Positions 34,326-43,985 of a DNA stretch of 64,000 nucleotides are shown in pieces; position 1 is the first letter of the stretch; every line of letters starts with the position of its first letter. Made by a program: the position numbers and the translations under genes. The DNA is taken from positions 99,179,321 through 99,243,320 of the forward strand of contig JAOWCC010001634.1 in the NCBI GenBank assembly GCA_030867875.1. The letters run 5' to 3'. The notes under the pieces were generated by a model. The model was given only the letters and a program-made list of their open reading frames with translations. It searched no databases and had not been told where the DNA came from. This DNA comes from Actinernus sp. WN-2022. Its lineage: Eukaryota > Cnidaria > Anthozoa > Actiniaria > Actinernidae.

Positions 34326-34925
34326 GCATGCGTTGAGTCGATGTTCAATTGGTGGCTGTTAATTGGCTACAAACAACTAAAGTCCCCTCCCTCGATACTT
34401 GATTGAAATCATCTTATATAATAATACGCTAAGTGAACACCGCGGCAAAACGACTGCGCATGCATTACTTTTCGTCTCGTGGCTTGAAACAAGATGGCGG
34501 TCAGGATTCGTTTCTGCGTTAAGTCCTGGCAAATAAAATTCTAAAGATCTCTGTGGCACTTGAAGTTTGGGAGCCACGGATCTGTGCAAGTGGTGGATAG
34601 ATCGATCGTGTGTTGCAGATGAACAGAACCAGTTTGACAGAACCAAGTACGGTCTCATTCTCAAGTCAAGAACCTTTACAAGAAACTTTGAGTAAATATA
34701 CAGTTGACTGCCTCTGGCATGGCATGTAGGAGTGAGTAGAGTACGAGTTTTCAATTGGTGTGAATCACGGTTTAAAAGATTTTGCCAAGAAAAGCGTAAA
34801 AAATTATTGAATGCATTTTTTTACCAAAGTGTGGCTTGCGAAAGCTGAGGTGGAAGAAACCATTTGAAACACTATAATGATCTAACATGAGTAGCTTTGT
34901 GGTTGTTGGTTACTTGTGAATTCCC
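34326..34925. other. Intergenic, no recognisable gene
   Basis: A 125-aa minus-strand ORF (34377-34754) shows no family signature; nothing else seen. Confidence 0.4.
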
Positions 34926-35485
34926 GGGGGGGGGGGGGGGGGGGGGGGTACTTACATGAAAAATGGGTATGTATGTGAGGCCAAGAGGCTCAAACCCTGA
35001 CCCAATCTGAGCTCAAAAACCCCGATTGCCCCCTTCTTGGAAAAAAAACACCTGATTGCCCCTTTAAATTGTTTTCAAAACACGGTCGGATATATACCCC
35101 GGCCGGTATACCACATACCAGGATTGCATGCAAAATACGGAACATTTCAAGTCGGGATGTGTCATTTGGGTAAACAAATCAGCAGATGAAGTACATAGAT
35201 AAGTACTGAAGTAGCGGTGTCATGATGTATGGGAACCTCAAAATGCGGCAACAGAATGTCTTTTTTTGACATAGTAGCTAAAAAAAACTGAACCCGAACT
35301 GCCTAAAAAATACTTAACCCTGACCCTGGCTGCACCCAAATTATACTCAAATCCTGACCCTGATCTGCCCAAATCAGGTCAAAACCCTGACCCTACCTGC
35401 CCAAACCGAGCTCAAAACCCTGACCCACCCCTGCGGCACATACATAATACGTCACAAACAGGAGTACCCCCCCCCCCCCCCCCAG
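34926..35485. mobile_element. G-tract-ended repeat element, 560 bp
   Basis: Begins with a run of about 23 G followed by 'gtacttacatg' and ends 'ggagtac' plus about 17 C. The ends are inverted (G-run-GTAC / GTAC-C-run), and both flanks read gtgaattccc, a possible target duplication. The interior has repeated 'aaaccctgaccc' and 'gattgcccc' phrases and no ORF. The exact length of the homopolymer ends is unreliable in any assembly. Confidence 0.65.
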
Positions 35486-35859
35486 GGTGAATTCCCATTT
35501 CAAGCTATAATGATTGATAGTGGGAAGGATGTTTACTGTTACTATTTAGATTAAATATGTCATCTCCATTATTCAGAGGCCTTCACCTCAAAACCTTCAT
35601 CATCATCATCATCTTTATTCACACACTATACATACTTAATAATACAATCTATACAAACTTACATTATGAATTAAATTTTCAATCTGGAAGAAATTTGTGC
35701 GTCCTAGGGGCTAAATTAACCGATTGGTTTTCTTAGTTAGTCCCTAGGTTAATATTATGTTAATATGATCAGTTTTCTAACTTATATTATATTATATTAT
35801 ATTATAAAGATAATTATAGTAATAAGAATAAATGAAATTAATTATTTGAAAATATAATA

Positions 35860-37428
35860 TTAATTAATCTGAAATTGGATATCCAACAAATAATCTTTAA
35901 AAAATTTTGAGAAAGAAAAGGTACTCGAAGACTTTATTGTTTCCGGAAGTTTTTTCCACATGTCAATTGCAATGAAGGAGATAGTTTGTTTGCCAATATT
36001 AGTTCTCACTTTTGGTTTATATAAGTTTTGCTTTGTAGCATATCTGGTATTGTGAGAATGGATATCACTTTCATTGCAAAACCAGCTCTCAAACAAACTT
36101 GGGAGCTGTTTTCTATGCCATAAGTGAGCAATTTTAAGTATGTGCAACCGAAATACATTATCAACTGTTAAAATATCTAATATATTCAACAAGGGTAGTG
36201 CACTTTCTGTATGCTTACCATATGACTTAGCGAAAAATATTAATCTAACCACTTTATTTTGTTTAATTTGTATCTTTTTAATATGCGTTTTATATGCACT
36301 GCCCCATGCAGAGATTGCATACGTTATAAAAGGGTATATAAGAGTATAATACAATTGCTTTAATTGCCGAAGAGATAAATAGTGCCTTAATTTTGAAATT
36401 GCTCTAGTATTTCTTGCAATACGTGAGCATATATATGATATATGCTGTTTCCATGCGGAGAGAGTATCATCAATAAACACACCTAAGTATTTGATGTATG
36501 TCTTCCTTTCAATCGAATGTGTAATATCATCTTTGCCTTTTAAATTTAAAGTTATGTTGATATCTCTTCTCTTGGCTGATTTAATTATCATGTAATTTGT
36601 TTTCTTGAAATTTATTGATAATTTATTAATATCACACCACTTTTTAACTTTCCCCATTTCGACATTGATTAAATTTTGAAGATCGTAACTATCACTTGAT
36701 GAAGCAAAGACATTCGTATCATCAGCAAATATTCTGAATTTAAGTAAACTAGAACAGTTCGGGAGATCATTTATATATAATAAAAAAAGCATTGGACCAA
36801 GTGAACTTCCCTGTGGAATACCACATTTCATAACTTGTTTTGATGATTCTTCATTTTCTAAAGCAACATATTGTTTACGATTAGTTAAGTAACTAGTAAA
36901 CCATTTTAAGGGAACACCTCTAATTCCGTACTTTTCCATTTTTTAAGTAGAATTTCGTGGTTTACCGTATCAAACGCTTTGGAAAAATCTAGGAATATTC
37001 CACAAGTAATTAACTTATTATCAATTGCCTTTTTCAGTGATTTCAGTAATTGCTTGTGATGTTGATCGTCCTTTCCTAAATCCAAATTGAAACTCATAAA
37101 GTATTTCATATTTTTCTACATAATCTACAAGCTGATTACAAACGAGTTTTTCGAATATTTGAGCAAAAGTAGACAGAATTGAAATAGGTCGAAAATTTGT
37201 AGGGTCTGTTATCTCACCACCTTTATCTATTGGTGTTATTTTTTATGTTTTTAATGTATCAGGTACTATTCCTTGTTGCAGTGAGTAGTTGAAAATCATG
37301 GACAAAGCTTCACTAATTTGGTTACAAGCTAATCTAATACATTGTCGAGGGATTCCTATGGAGGCCTTATTTGATTGTAGGCCCATAATTACATCCTGAA
37401 CTTCTTGGACACATATTCCATGGAACAT
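35860..37428 (-). pseudogene. LINE reverse transcriptase, frameshifted
   Basis: On the minus strand: a fingers segment (VQDVIMGLQSNKASIGIPRQ), then FLDFSKAFDTVNHEILLKK (motif A, DFSKAFD), then GIPQGSSLGPMLFLLYIND (motif B) and FRIFADDTNVFASS (motif C; FADD in place of YADD), and a C-terminal tail with HSHNTRYATKQNLYKP. The longest intact frame is 359 aa (35860-36939). Breaks occur near 36930, 37110 and 37240. Confidence 0.9.
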
Positions 37429-37651
37429 AAAACTGTTCTGACTGTTATAATTAATATAGTGAGTTGGATCTGAATCGCTATATTCTGGAAGCTGTGAAGC
37501 TAGATTAGGACCTACATTTATATAATGGGTATTTAGTTGATGACATATACTTTGCTTATCAGTGTAACATTTGTTGTTACAGATCAGTTTATTTATAGTT
37601 ATGTTTGTTTTTTCCTACTTATTAGTATTCCAATAAGTTTCACTGTTATCT

Positions 37652-38305
37652 TTAAATTTCCTTTATTAATTTCAAATTCAGTTTATTATTATATCTTTTA
37701 TAATATTTTATTTTATCAATATTTCCGCTCAAAAAATGGCTTCTAAATAACTTTTGTTTATTTTTTATTGATTTTATTATACTATTAGTTATCCACGGTT
37801 TATTTAGCTGCTTTAATTTTGCATTTGGAATCTTCTTCAATGGGGCGTGTTTATTGCATACTCTCTCCAAGTTATCCATAATTTTCTCGACACTAATATT
37901 CACATCTTCCGTAACAAGATTTTTGAAATCGATATCTTGCAGATCATTTACAAATAATTCATTTTTAAAATGTGAAAAATCCCGATAAATCTTTTGCTCT
38001 TTTATATTATGAGACTTACTTGTTATCGTGCAGAATACCGGAAGATGGTCTGATATGTCCGCAAGGCATATGCCCGATTTAATAACTTTTTGAGGGATGT
38101 TTGTATATATATGATCAATGAGTGTAGCTGAGTGATCCGTAATCCTAGTAGATTTTGTTATTAAAGGCATATAACCAATATTTAATAACATATCAAGATA
38201 TTCTGAAGTATGCTTATCTGAACTATAATTTAGAAAGTTTATATTTATATCTCCTGTCACGATAACCTTACATTTTATTGGATCCCATTTGGATTGCACT
38301 GACAA
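37652..38305 (-). pseudogene. LINE endonuclease C-terminal half
   Basis: A 217-aa frame with CKVIVTGDININFLN, ATLIDHIYTNIP and the final AP-endonuclease catalytic box ISDHLPVF. The linker towards RT follows. The N-terminal half with the first catalytic residues is missing through 5' truncation. Confidence 0.85.
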
Positions 38306-38489
38306 ATAATTCCATGTTTTAGGGTTAGGGTTTGTATTGTTTTCAGGGTAGGTTATTGTTTGGATAGCCAGTACTATTCCAGGTTCCGAGGAGGTGAAGG
38401 CTACCCCCCCATATTACCCTCATGAAATGTGTCAAGTTATAGGGGGAGGATTTTGGTGTATAACCGATAGAAGGCATAGGTCACATGAT

Positions 38490-38720
38490 AGGTGAGCACT
38501 ACATAACACAGACTGAGTCCACATCTCCGTCGTGCAGTGGTAAAGCGGTAATAAGTTCATGTCCTAGATACACCAATATGTTACTGACGTTCTATGACCG
38601 AAACATAATAGAACGTAATTAACCTATTGTTGTATCTAGGACATGAACTTATTACCGGTAAAGCCATCTACTTTCTATGCTGTGTGTCGAGGGTTTGAGT
38701 CCCAGTAGGTGCCCATAATA
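38490..38720 (+). mobile_element. tRNA-derived SINE-like sequence split by a MITE
   Basis: Left of the MITE is a box-A-like cgtcgtgcagtggtaaagc. Right of it is a box-B-like GGGTTTGAGTCCC (38692 region). If the 110-bp insertion and one GGTAAAGC copy are disregarded, the boxes fall about 40 bp apart, as in tRNA genes and SINE heads. No full cloverleaf can be drawn with confidence, so a tRNA pseudogene or SINE is more likely than a working tRNA. Confidence 0.5.
38547..38656. mobile_element. 110-bp MITE with 8-bp GGTAAAGC target duplication
   Basis: The inverted ends ggtaataagttcatgtccta and taggacatgaacttattacc are exact. GGTAAAGC flanks both sides (38539-38546, 38657-38664), pointing to hAT-type mobilisation. 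It sits exactly in the A-box of the tRNA-like sequence. Confidence 0.9.
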
Positions 38721-40587
38721 GTTTTTTTCTCTTGTCTTTTCTTGTATACTTGTGAGCTCTAATCATCAATTAGCTCTAAAGCATAGGTTTACTGACCAGT
38801 CACAATTTTTAAAATTATCGGTTAAGCTTTTGTATTTCCTCTAAGTTTGTCGGATTATCAGTTCCCCATAAAAAACCGACACAGAAATGACCCCCCCCCC
38901 CTATATAGATCATGACTGGTATAACCCTCATTATCTGTTGCTCTGGATGAGGGATTGATATGCAGATGGTGTAAAAAGGATAATGCGCAGCATAGTCGGT
39001 GCTCTTACCAGAATTTTGTAGCTTGGGATCCAAGCTAGCCCTCTAGTATATTATTTTTTAGTGCACCATTTCAAAAACAAACGTGAGAATCCTGCAGTGG
39101 AATGGTCTGGTGTGAACACTGCATAGTCCAGGCCTGCAGCCAGACTAAAATGATGCACTAAAATGAAAATGGTGACCAAACCAAAGAAAATGTTGACAGG
39201 AAATGGCAGGAAAACACCAAAACGATGCTTGTAACTCGTGGAAGGTCGTTGCTTTGTAACTCTTGCAACTGAGTCATTGGACAGGTGAAGTACTGAAATA
39301 CCATTGGATCCCTCAACTTCAAGCAATTTGATTTTTTATATATATTTTTACCTCTGCCTCACTGGCTATGGGCCTGTAGTAAATCTAAAGCCCTGCAGTC
39401 ACCCCTCCTCCCGGGACACAGCAGGAATTATTAAAGGAGAACTGTACTCTAACATTAACCTAATTTTTTTGTATTGCATTTTGCAATTTAAAGGAAGGTC
39501 CTTGAATGTCAACAAATTGTGAGTTTTGACTTCAAACACTGCTGGCAGCACAATTAATGTACATGTGTCAGTGGATATTTCATGACAGTGTACAAGGAAG
39601 AGTTGCCCTCCAGCCTCGTAAACTCTGTTAATTTTAGAGATTTCATTTTTTCTGGCTTTAATTTGAATACTTAGATATGGGGATGAAACTTGCACAAGTT
39701 ACTATTTGTGGCTTGCTCTTTCCAAGTTTGGCATCATAGGGTGCTGGTGAATTTCTATAAATAAGAGCAGGTGGGTTTCAGGAAGAGCTAGTAATAATAT
39801 TATTGAATCCGAGTTTAATACCCTGCTAGACAGAGATTCCTTGGGTATAAATTCGAGTGTTAGCCCTAAATTTAAGGTTTAATACCGGATACCTTCAGGG
39901 TGCGTTTCCAGTCAAAATTATGTAGCGCCTCGAGGAAACATCATTCACTGATGTATCATTCATGTATCATTTTAAAGCTTATAAAATTGGCTACAAGAAT
40001 GCATAAAAAGTTTTGAGTTCTTTGAAAATATCGAATTTTCCGCCATCCCGTTTCTCCGATCTAGTGAGATGGCTTTCAGAAGCTCGGACTCCGAAAATAT
40101 TTTAAAGTTTAAAAATCTGTTTGCTTTGTCGTATTTCAGAGGAATCGTATTACAAAAGAGTGTCGGGGAATTTCAAAATTCGATTTAGTTCAAAAGTTAT
40201 CATGCTTCCCGTTAAAAGGCGAAAAATAATCCGAGTAGATATGCGGGAAACGTCGTCAAGAGCTCTCTTTTTAGAATTTCCCAATTCCCCGACACCCTTT
40301 TGCAGCGGAGATATCAATTGACATTTTATGAAAATTTCGCACAAATCGAATAAATTTCTCTTGAGTGGGAGCTTTTTTAAAACTCTATTTTGATTGAAAA
40401 TCGAAAGCGAGAAAATAGCACTTCAAAAAATGTACCCGTCTGTCGTGCGTGAATCTGAAGCCCCGCCTTTCCAACAATTAGCAAGCTCTTAGCCAATCAT
40501 TTCTCATCACAGTTCAACTACCTGTCAAGATTTCCCGCCAATGTTGATTTCCGATCAAAGCTACACGCCGCATCGAGAAAATGTTTG
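38721..40587. other. Intergenic up to the Polinton insertion, no recognisable gene
   Basis: Short ORFs on both strands (39051-39326, 39399-39695, 40121-40344) show no family signature. A weak inverted pair around 40155-40305 (gtgtcggggaattt / aattccccgacac) may mark a degraded element. Confidence 0.45.
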
Positions 40588-40593
40588 TTCTCT
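40588..40593. repeat. Polinton target-site duplication, left
   Basis: TTCTCT directly before AGTAGTATAG. The same six bases follow the right terminus at 55802-55807. Confidence 0.85.
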
Positions 40594-40930
40594 AGTAGTA
40601 TAGTCGGAGTCAGATAAATACCACTTTTTCTTGCACAAGAAAACTCAAAAAGTTGTCTACTTATGGACGCCTTGTTTTCTTGCACAAGGGGCGTCATAAA
40701 GCGAATTCAGAAATCCACTTCATGACGCCCCTTGTGCAAGAAAACAAGGCGTCCATAAGTAGACAACTTTTTAAGTTTATCTTGCACAAGAAAAAGTTGT
40801 ATTTATCTGACTCCGACTATACTACTAGGGGTAACTAAGGGTCATTCAAAGTGTCACTAGACATTCTTGTACATAAAATCCAACTTGAAGTATATGTTAA
40901 AGGAATGATTATTATACTGTATATCGTCAC
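40594..40930. repeat. Polinton left TIR, including a 235-bp terminal palindrome
   Basis: 40592-40828 folds on itself: ctagtagtatagtcggagtc at the outside pairs with gactccgactatactactag on the inside, the centre being near 40710. The palindromic word CTTGCACAAG or a variant occurs four times (about 40630, 40679, 40732, 40784). Beyond the palindrome, cccctag..agggtcattcaaagtgtcactag and ttgtacataaaatccaactt match the right TIR in inverse orientation. Confidence 0.9.
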
Positions 40931-41015
40931 CGAATGGTATTAGTATATATTCTTTATTCCACAATACTAGCTTACGTTGTTATCTTAGTACTCATTAACA
41001 CCATACAGATCGAAC
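40931..41015 (+). promoter_or_regulatory. Probable promoter of the first Polinton gene
   Basis: AT-rich sequence with tatattctttattcc near 40947 and ggttatcttag-like text, then ATG at 41016 in gatcgaacATG. It resembles the other element promoters, which end in (T)AACATG. Confidence 0.4.
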
Positions 41016-41600
41016 ATGTCGAAGAAGAACTCAAATGTAGACGCCACAATGATTGAGGTAGTAACTTGTGATTGGTTGATGAGAGGGAAGGACATGAAAT
41101 GCCCAAAGAGGATTTCGAAGACAACGAAGTTCTGTGCCCAGCACAACTTCCAGATCTCAAAAGGCTGTGACCCATTCATACCATGCTCGAAGTGTGGTAA
41201 AGGATGTCGTACTAGTTACGGGCTTTGCTCAAGATGCGACCGTCTCGCCATCAAGATGAAGTGTCCCGGTGTCTATGTAAAACGCGCTAAGAAGTCCAGC
41301 AAGACGCTAGAGGATCCAAGAAAGGAGGAACTTGCAGAACCAAACGTGGTGGAACCGGAGGAAGAGCAGAATGCTGCCGATGTGAGACACGCTATGGAGT
41401 TCGACGAGATGCTAGAGGAAGACCTCAGGAATGAGTTGATTAGGACTGCCAACAAGCCGGGACCCGTCTACGACTCGTATCCAAGAAAGGCTAAAGCAGA
41501 GGAAGAATTGCCCACGGAACCAGAGGAAGGTCTCGGAGAGTCTCTCACCCATGCGCTCAACAAGGTGTTGGCTGCCTTGAGGAGTGAGAAGGACGATTAG
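41016..41600 (+). CDS. Small Cys/His-rich (putative zinc-binding) Polinton protein
   Basis: A 194-aa protein. Residues near 20-90 hold two metal-site-like groups: MKCPKRI then KFCAQH, and PCSKCGKGC then GLCSRCDRL. The C-terminal half is acidic and Glu-rich (EDPRKEELAEP), ending in a short helical segment. The Cys-x-x-Cys pairs suggest zinc binding and possibly nucleic-acid or protein contact. It is the outermost gene on the left, where regulatory or early genes tend to sit, and it precedes the stem-loop and the TFIIB-like gene. I do not recognise a named family. The start codon is the first ATG after the TIR. Confidence 0.75.
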   Translation: MSKKNSNVDATMIEVVTCDWLMRGKDMKCPKRISKTTKFCAQHNFQISKGCDPFIPCSKCGKGCRTSYGLCSRCDRLAIKMKCPGVYVKRAKKSSKTLEDPRKEELAEPNVVEPEEEQNAADVRHAMEFDEMLEEDLRNELIRTANKPGPVYDSYPRKAKAEEELPTEPEEGLGESLTHALNKVLAALRSEKDD

Positions 41601-41610
41601 GAATAGCCAC

Positions 41611-41682
41611 GAAAAAAAAAAAAAGAATGAAGAAAGTCGTTGTGACCCTCTTCATTCTTTTTTTCTTTTTTTTTCTATTAAA
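41611..41682. promoter_or_regulatory. Conserved stem-loop, copy 1 (inverted partner at 50690-50770)
   Basis: A-run, then agaatgaagaaagtcgttgt, then gaccctcttcattctttttt. Arms aaagaatgaaga / tcttcattcttt enclose a 15-base loop. The same structure with the reverse-complement loop lies 9 kb away at 50690-50770. It begins 11 bp after a stop codon and sits just upstream of the next gene, so transcript 3'-end formation is one likely role. Confidence 0.8.
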
Positions 41683-41694
41683 CGTATAAACATC

Positions 41695-41704
41695 TATAGT
41701 TGTA
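41695..41704 (+). promoter_or_regulatory. TATAGTTGTA promoter box of the TFIIB-like gene
   Basis: The decamer TATAGTTRTA also occurs upstream of the polymerase (55436-55427), the 411-aa capsid candidate (46929-46938) and the 219-aa protein (44010-44001). Here it lies only 2 bp before the ATG, so the leader would be extremely short or the element spans the start. Confidence 0.5.
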
Positions 41705-41706
41705 TC

Positions 41707-42516
41707 ATGGACGAACTAGTCAGATTGTTTGGTCCTGGAATTTGTAGAAGCCTGAATATCAAACCACAAGTGGAACATATTAACGTCAGTGAAACATGTC
41801 CTGATTGTCTCTGCCCCTTTGAAATACAAGGAACGGAATTCGTGTGTCCCACCTGTGGTCTTGTTTCCGAGGTTGAACCATGTGAAGAAACTAAGATCGA
41901 TATTATTACTACTCGACTGCGTGTAGTAGGTCCGGACGGGTTTCAGTATCAAAGTGATCTAGACCGCGCAAAACCAAAGCAAAGCGATAACACGGAACTA
42001 CAACGACAAACGCTCCTACAAGAACTACGAGCATACAACACTATTTACAAACAAAGTTGTGACCTATCGTTCCCTATGAACACTTTAGGAATCGTAGCCG
42101 ACGCATTTATCCAAGTAATGAAAGTTCATCCCAAGCGTAGCGAGGCTAAGAGACATATTCTAGCTGCTCTACTCTACCATGCATGCATACAATGTGGATT
42201 CGTCAGATCTAAAGGTGAGGTTGCTCGCTTCATGCAACTAAGCAACAAAGGCATCCATAGAGGAGAGGTCTTTATACGTTCTCTGTGTGACGACGATGAG
42301 ATCAATGTAGACTTGAATGCCGAGCGCATAGTTCCTCACATTGCAACGACTTTCCTACAGCTCGATCCTCAAGGAGTACTTATAGACGCTCAACAAATAG
42401 TCCACGAGGTTGTTACTATGGCAATAGAAAACAATGTAGGCAGATCGGTAATTAAGACGAAAGTTGTTGGAGCAAGTTACGAGGTGCTACATCGTTTAGG
42501 ATCGTCTGTCTCTTAA
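41707..42516 (+). CDS. TFIIB-like transcription initiation factor, C-terminus cut by a frame break
   Basis: A 269-aa protein with the layout of TFIIB/Brf/archaeal TFB. The zinc ribbon has Cys31, Cys34, Cys47 and Cys50 (CPDC then CPTCGLV, the CGLV ending being diagnostic). A linker follows, then cyclin-like repeat 1 at about 100-195 (SEAKRHILAALLYHACIQCG, EVARFMQLSNKGIHRG) and repeat 2 from about 205. The frame stops at 42516 inside repeat 2, but the next frame continues its expected last helix (NEVVERCDVFGNSVKRFVKE) to a stop at 42641-42643. One base therefore separates the full domain from the annotated frame: mutation, sequencing error or +1 recoding at TCT-TAA-C. It would recruit RNA polymerase to TATA-bound promoters, presumably the element's own. 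The start is ATG 41707; the frame opens upstream at 41584 through the stem-loop. Confidence 0.8.
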   Translation: MDELVRLFGPGICRSLNIKPQVEHINVSETCPDCLCPFEIQGTEFVCPTCGLVSEVEPCEETKIDIITTRLRVVGPDGFQYQSDLDRAKPKQSDNTELQRQTLLQELRAYNTIYKQSCDLSFPMNTLGIVADAFIQVMKVHPKRSEAKRHILAALLYHACIQCGFVRSKGEVARFMQLSNKGIHRGEVFIRSLCDDDEINVDLNAERIVPHIATTFLQLDPQGVLIDAQQIVHEVVTMAIENNVGRSVIKTKVVGASYEVLHRLGSSVS

Positions 42517-42643
42517 CGAGGTCGTCGAACGATGTGACGTATTTGGAAATTCAGTCAAGCGTTTTGTCAAGGAGTTGTCTTCTTACCATTCCTACTTTGA
42601 ATCAATCTACACTAAGCATGGGCTAACTAGCAGTAGGACTTAG
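42517..42643 (+). pseudogene. Out-of-frame continuation of the TFIIB-like gene
   Basis: Read one base shifted, this segment encodes about 43 more residues resembling the final recognition helix of a TFIIB core repeat, then a stop. It lies in the 178-bp gap before the convergent neighbour, which ends at 42695. Confidence 0.7.
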
Positions 42644-42694
42644 TGAAGTGAAAGTGAGAGCCATGTTCGTTCCTTTCATAGGAAACGTTGATTC

Positions 42695-43306
42695 TTACAT
42701 TCCAAGTTTTTCTCGCATTTCCTTTTGCACTTCTTGCTTGAGTTCGGCTCGAACCCGATCCGTGCTTTTTTCACCTATGGAAGCCTTGCGACGAATTTCA
42801 GATCTCATGATCTCATACTTATTCGCTTCGTTCAGGATGAGACTGTATTCGGAGTCGGATATGTTTTCATCGCGTAAGGCCTTCGATACTAGATCGCGAA
42901 TCGTATTGATTTTTGCCTTTGCCAACATAGTTGTCTTTTCATGCTTAGAAACCTTCATTCCTAACTTTTTAGCTCCAAGGGTCGTAGATGCTGAAATTAA
43001 TCCACATAGCCCACCAATAACTCCAAGTGGTAGACCAATCACTATTCCAACCCCAGTTAACGCTGCTCCCAATCCAGATCCAGATAAGATCACAGATAGA
43101 CCTCCAGTTACCACTGCGATGCCATGAACTATTCCTTGAGAACGTGCATATTTCTTGCGCACACCTTCGTAGTGTCTTTCTTGAACTTCTATATCCGAAA
43201 GCGTGTCTCGGATTGTTTGCAGTCTAAAGTTCTTTCCAGTGTCACTAGCAATCTGTGGATAGATACTTGGTGCTGATGGAAACGGTTGAATCGAATCGCC
43301 TTCCAT
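42695..43306 (-). CDS. Conserved Polinton protein with hydrophobic Gly-rich hairpin
   Basis: 203 aa. The N-terminal region is amphipathic (FRLQTIRDTLSDIEVQERHY). Residues about 57-110 form two hydrophobic Gly-rich stretches (GIAVVTGGLSVILSGSGLG and VGIVIGLPLGVIGGLCGLI), likely a membrane hairpin. The C-terminal half is charged and helical (LILNEANKYEIMRSEIRRKA). This family recurs in cnidarian Polintons; its function is unknown to me, and a virion-core or membrane role is inference. The promoter to its right has gttgaag and ctatatgtataa upstream of the ATG at 43306. It converges on the TFIIB-like gene. Confidence 0.85.
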   Translation of the reverse strand: MEGDSIQPFPSAPSIYPQIASDTGKNFRLQTIRDTLSDIEVQERHYEGVRKKYARSQGIVHGIAVVTGGLSVILSGSGLGAALTGVGIVIGLPLGVIGGLCGLISASTTLGAKKLGMKVSKHEKTTMLAKAKINTIRDLVSKALRDENISDSEYSLILNEANKYEIMRSEIRRKASIGEKSTDRVRAELKQEVQKEMREKLGM

Positions 43307-43325
43307 TGTACGTTATACATATAGC

Positions 43326-43985
43326 TTACTCAAGCTTCAACACGTACAGTATGGGTCGACCACGGAAGTCTATCAGATTGCCTTTCTCATCGAGAATTGT
43401 CAGACGAAGACTGCTTTGTATCGTACCTAGAGCTTTGACATCTAGAGGTTGTAGTGAGGCATACGTCGCTTTCACAAATCTATCGCCTCGGATATGTATT
43501 CTACTTAGGACTTTAGATTGCTTTCCATCTTGAATCGAGAATCTGGAATCCACCACGTCGCAGCAGATATGCGCTATGTCGATTTCATCTTGGATGGACA
43601 CTTCGTGCATACCTACTTTTAGTCGCGTAGCGATCCCATCTTTATTGATACCCATCAGTTTGCAGAGATTTCCACTAAGTAGAATCGAGTGCTTGACTTC
43701 TAGGTTCCAAGCCCTCCTATGATGGGGTTTCTCGATTTTTACAATGTTAGCACTAACTGCAGGCGCAAAGAATTGTCGAAGGCTCGCCATAGTGTGGTTT
43801 CCCTTAGGAACTTCGTACGGAAACCCTAGACCTTCGGTAGACCACCAGAAGGTAGCATTCTCTGCTAGGTTCCACCAACTATTCTCAATAGTGACCTCGA
43901 CTAGTGAAACGTTCTGTATGAGAATAGGGTTGTCGAAGTAGACAGTATGGTCAGCCAATGTTGTGGTGATATATAAGAGAACCAT
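43326..43985 (-). CDS. Conserved Polinton protein, minor-capsid candidate
   Basis: 219 aa, beta-rich. An N-terminal segment with VSLVEVTIENSWWNL is followed by a turn-rich VPKGNHTMASLRQFF, LLSGNLCKLMGI, and a C-terminal strand pair IQSSLRLTILDEKGNLIDF then RPILYVLKLE. The pattern recurs in Polinton and adintovirus genomes beside the capsid genes. A single-jelly-roll minor capsid (penton) role fits the size and context but cannot be proved here. The ATG at 43985 is the first after the divergent promoter; the frame extends upstream into the neighbouring gene without support. It is transcribed away from the 598-aa gene. Confidence 0.8.
   Translation of the reverse strand: MVLLYITTTLADHTVYFDNPILIQNVSLVEVTIENSWWNLAENATFWWSTEGLGFPYEVPKGNHTMASLRQFFAPAVSANIVKIEKPHHRRAWNLEVKHSILLSGNLCKLMGINKDGIATRLKVGMHEVSIQDEIDIAHICCDVVDSRFSIQDGKQSKVLSRIHIRGDRFVKATYASLQPLDVKALGTIQSSLRLTILDEKGNLIDFRGRPILYVLKLE

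Larger units (their letters stand above)
35595..38320 (-). mobile_element. CR1/L2-type LINE, 5'-truncated, with (TGA)n tail
   Basis: Minus-strand non-LTR retrotransposon holding an endonuclease end and a reverse transcriptase. The 3' end finishes in a (catcat)n run at about 35597-35612, i.e. a short (TGA)n tail as in CR1/L2 elements rather than poly(A). It starts in mid-endonuclease near 38320, a usual 5' truncation. Three or more frame breaks make it inactive. Confidence 0.85.

Noticed and set aside
38310..38335. Telomere-like ttagggttaggg
   Set aside because: Barely two units, lying at the truncated LINE end. Not enough for an interstitial telomere.
42648..43127. Plus-strand 159-aa ORF within the Polinton
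   Set aside because: It is the antisense shadow of the conserved 203-aa minus-strand gene, whose family and promoter are recognisable.
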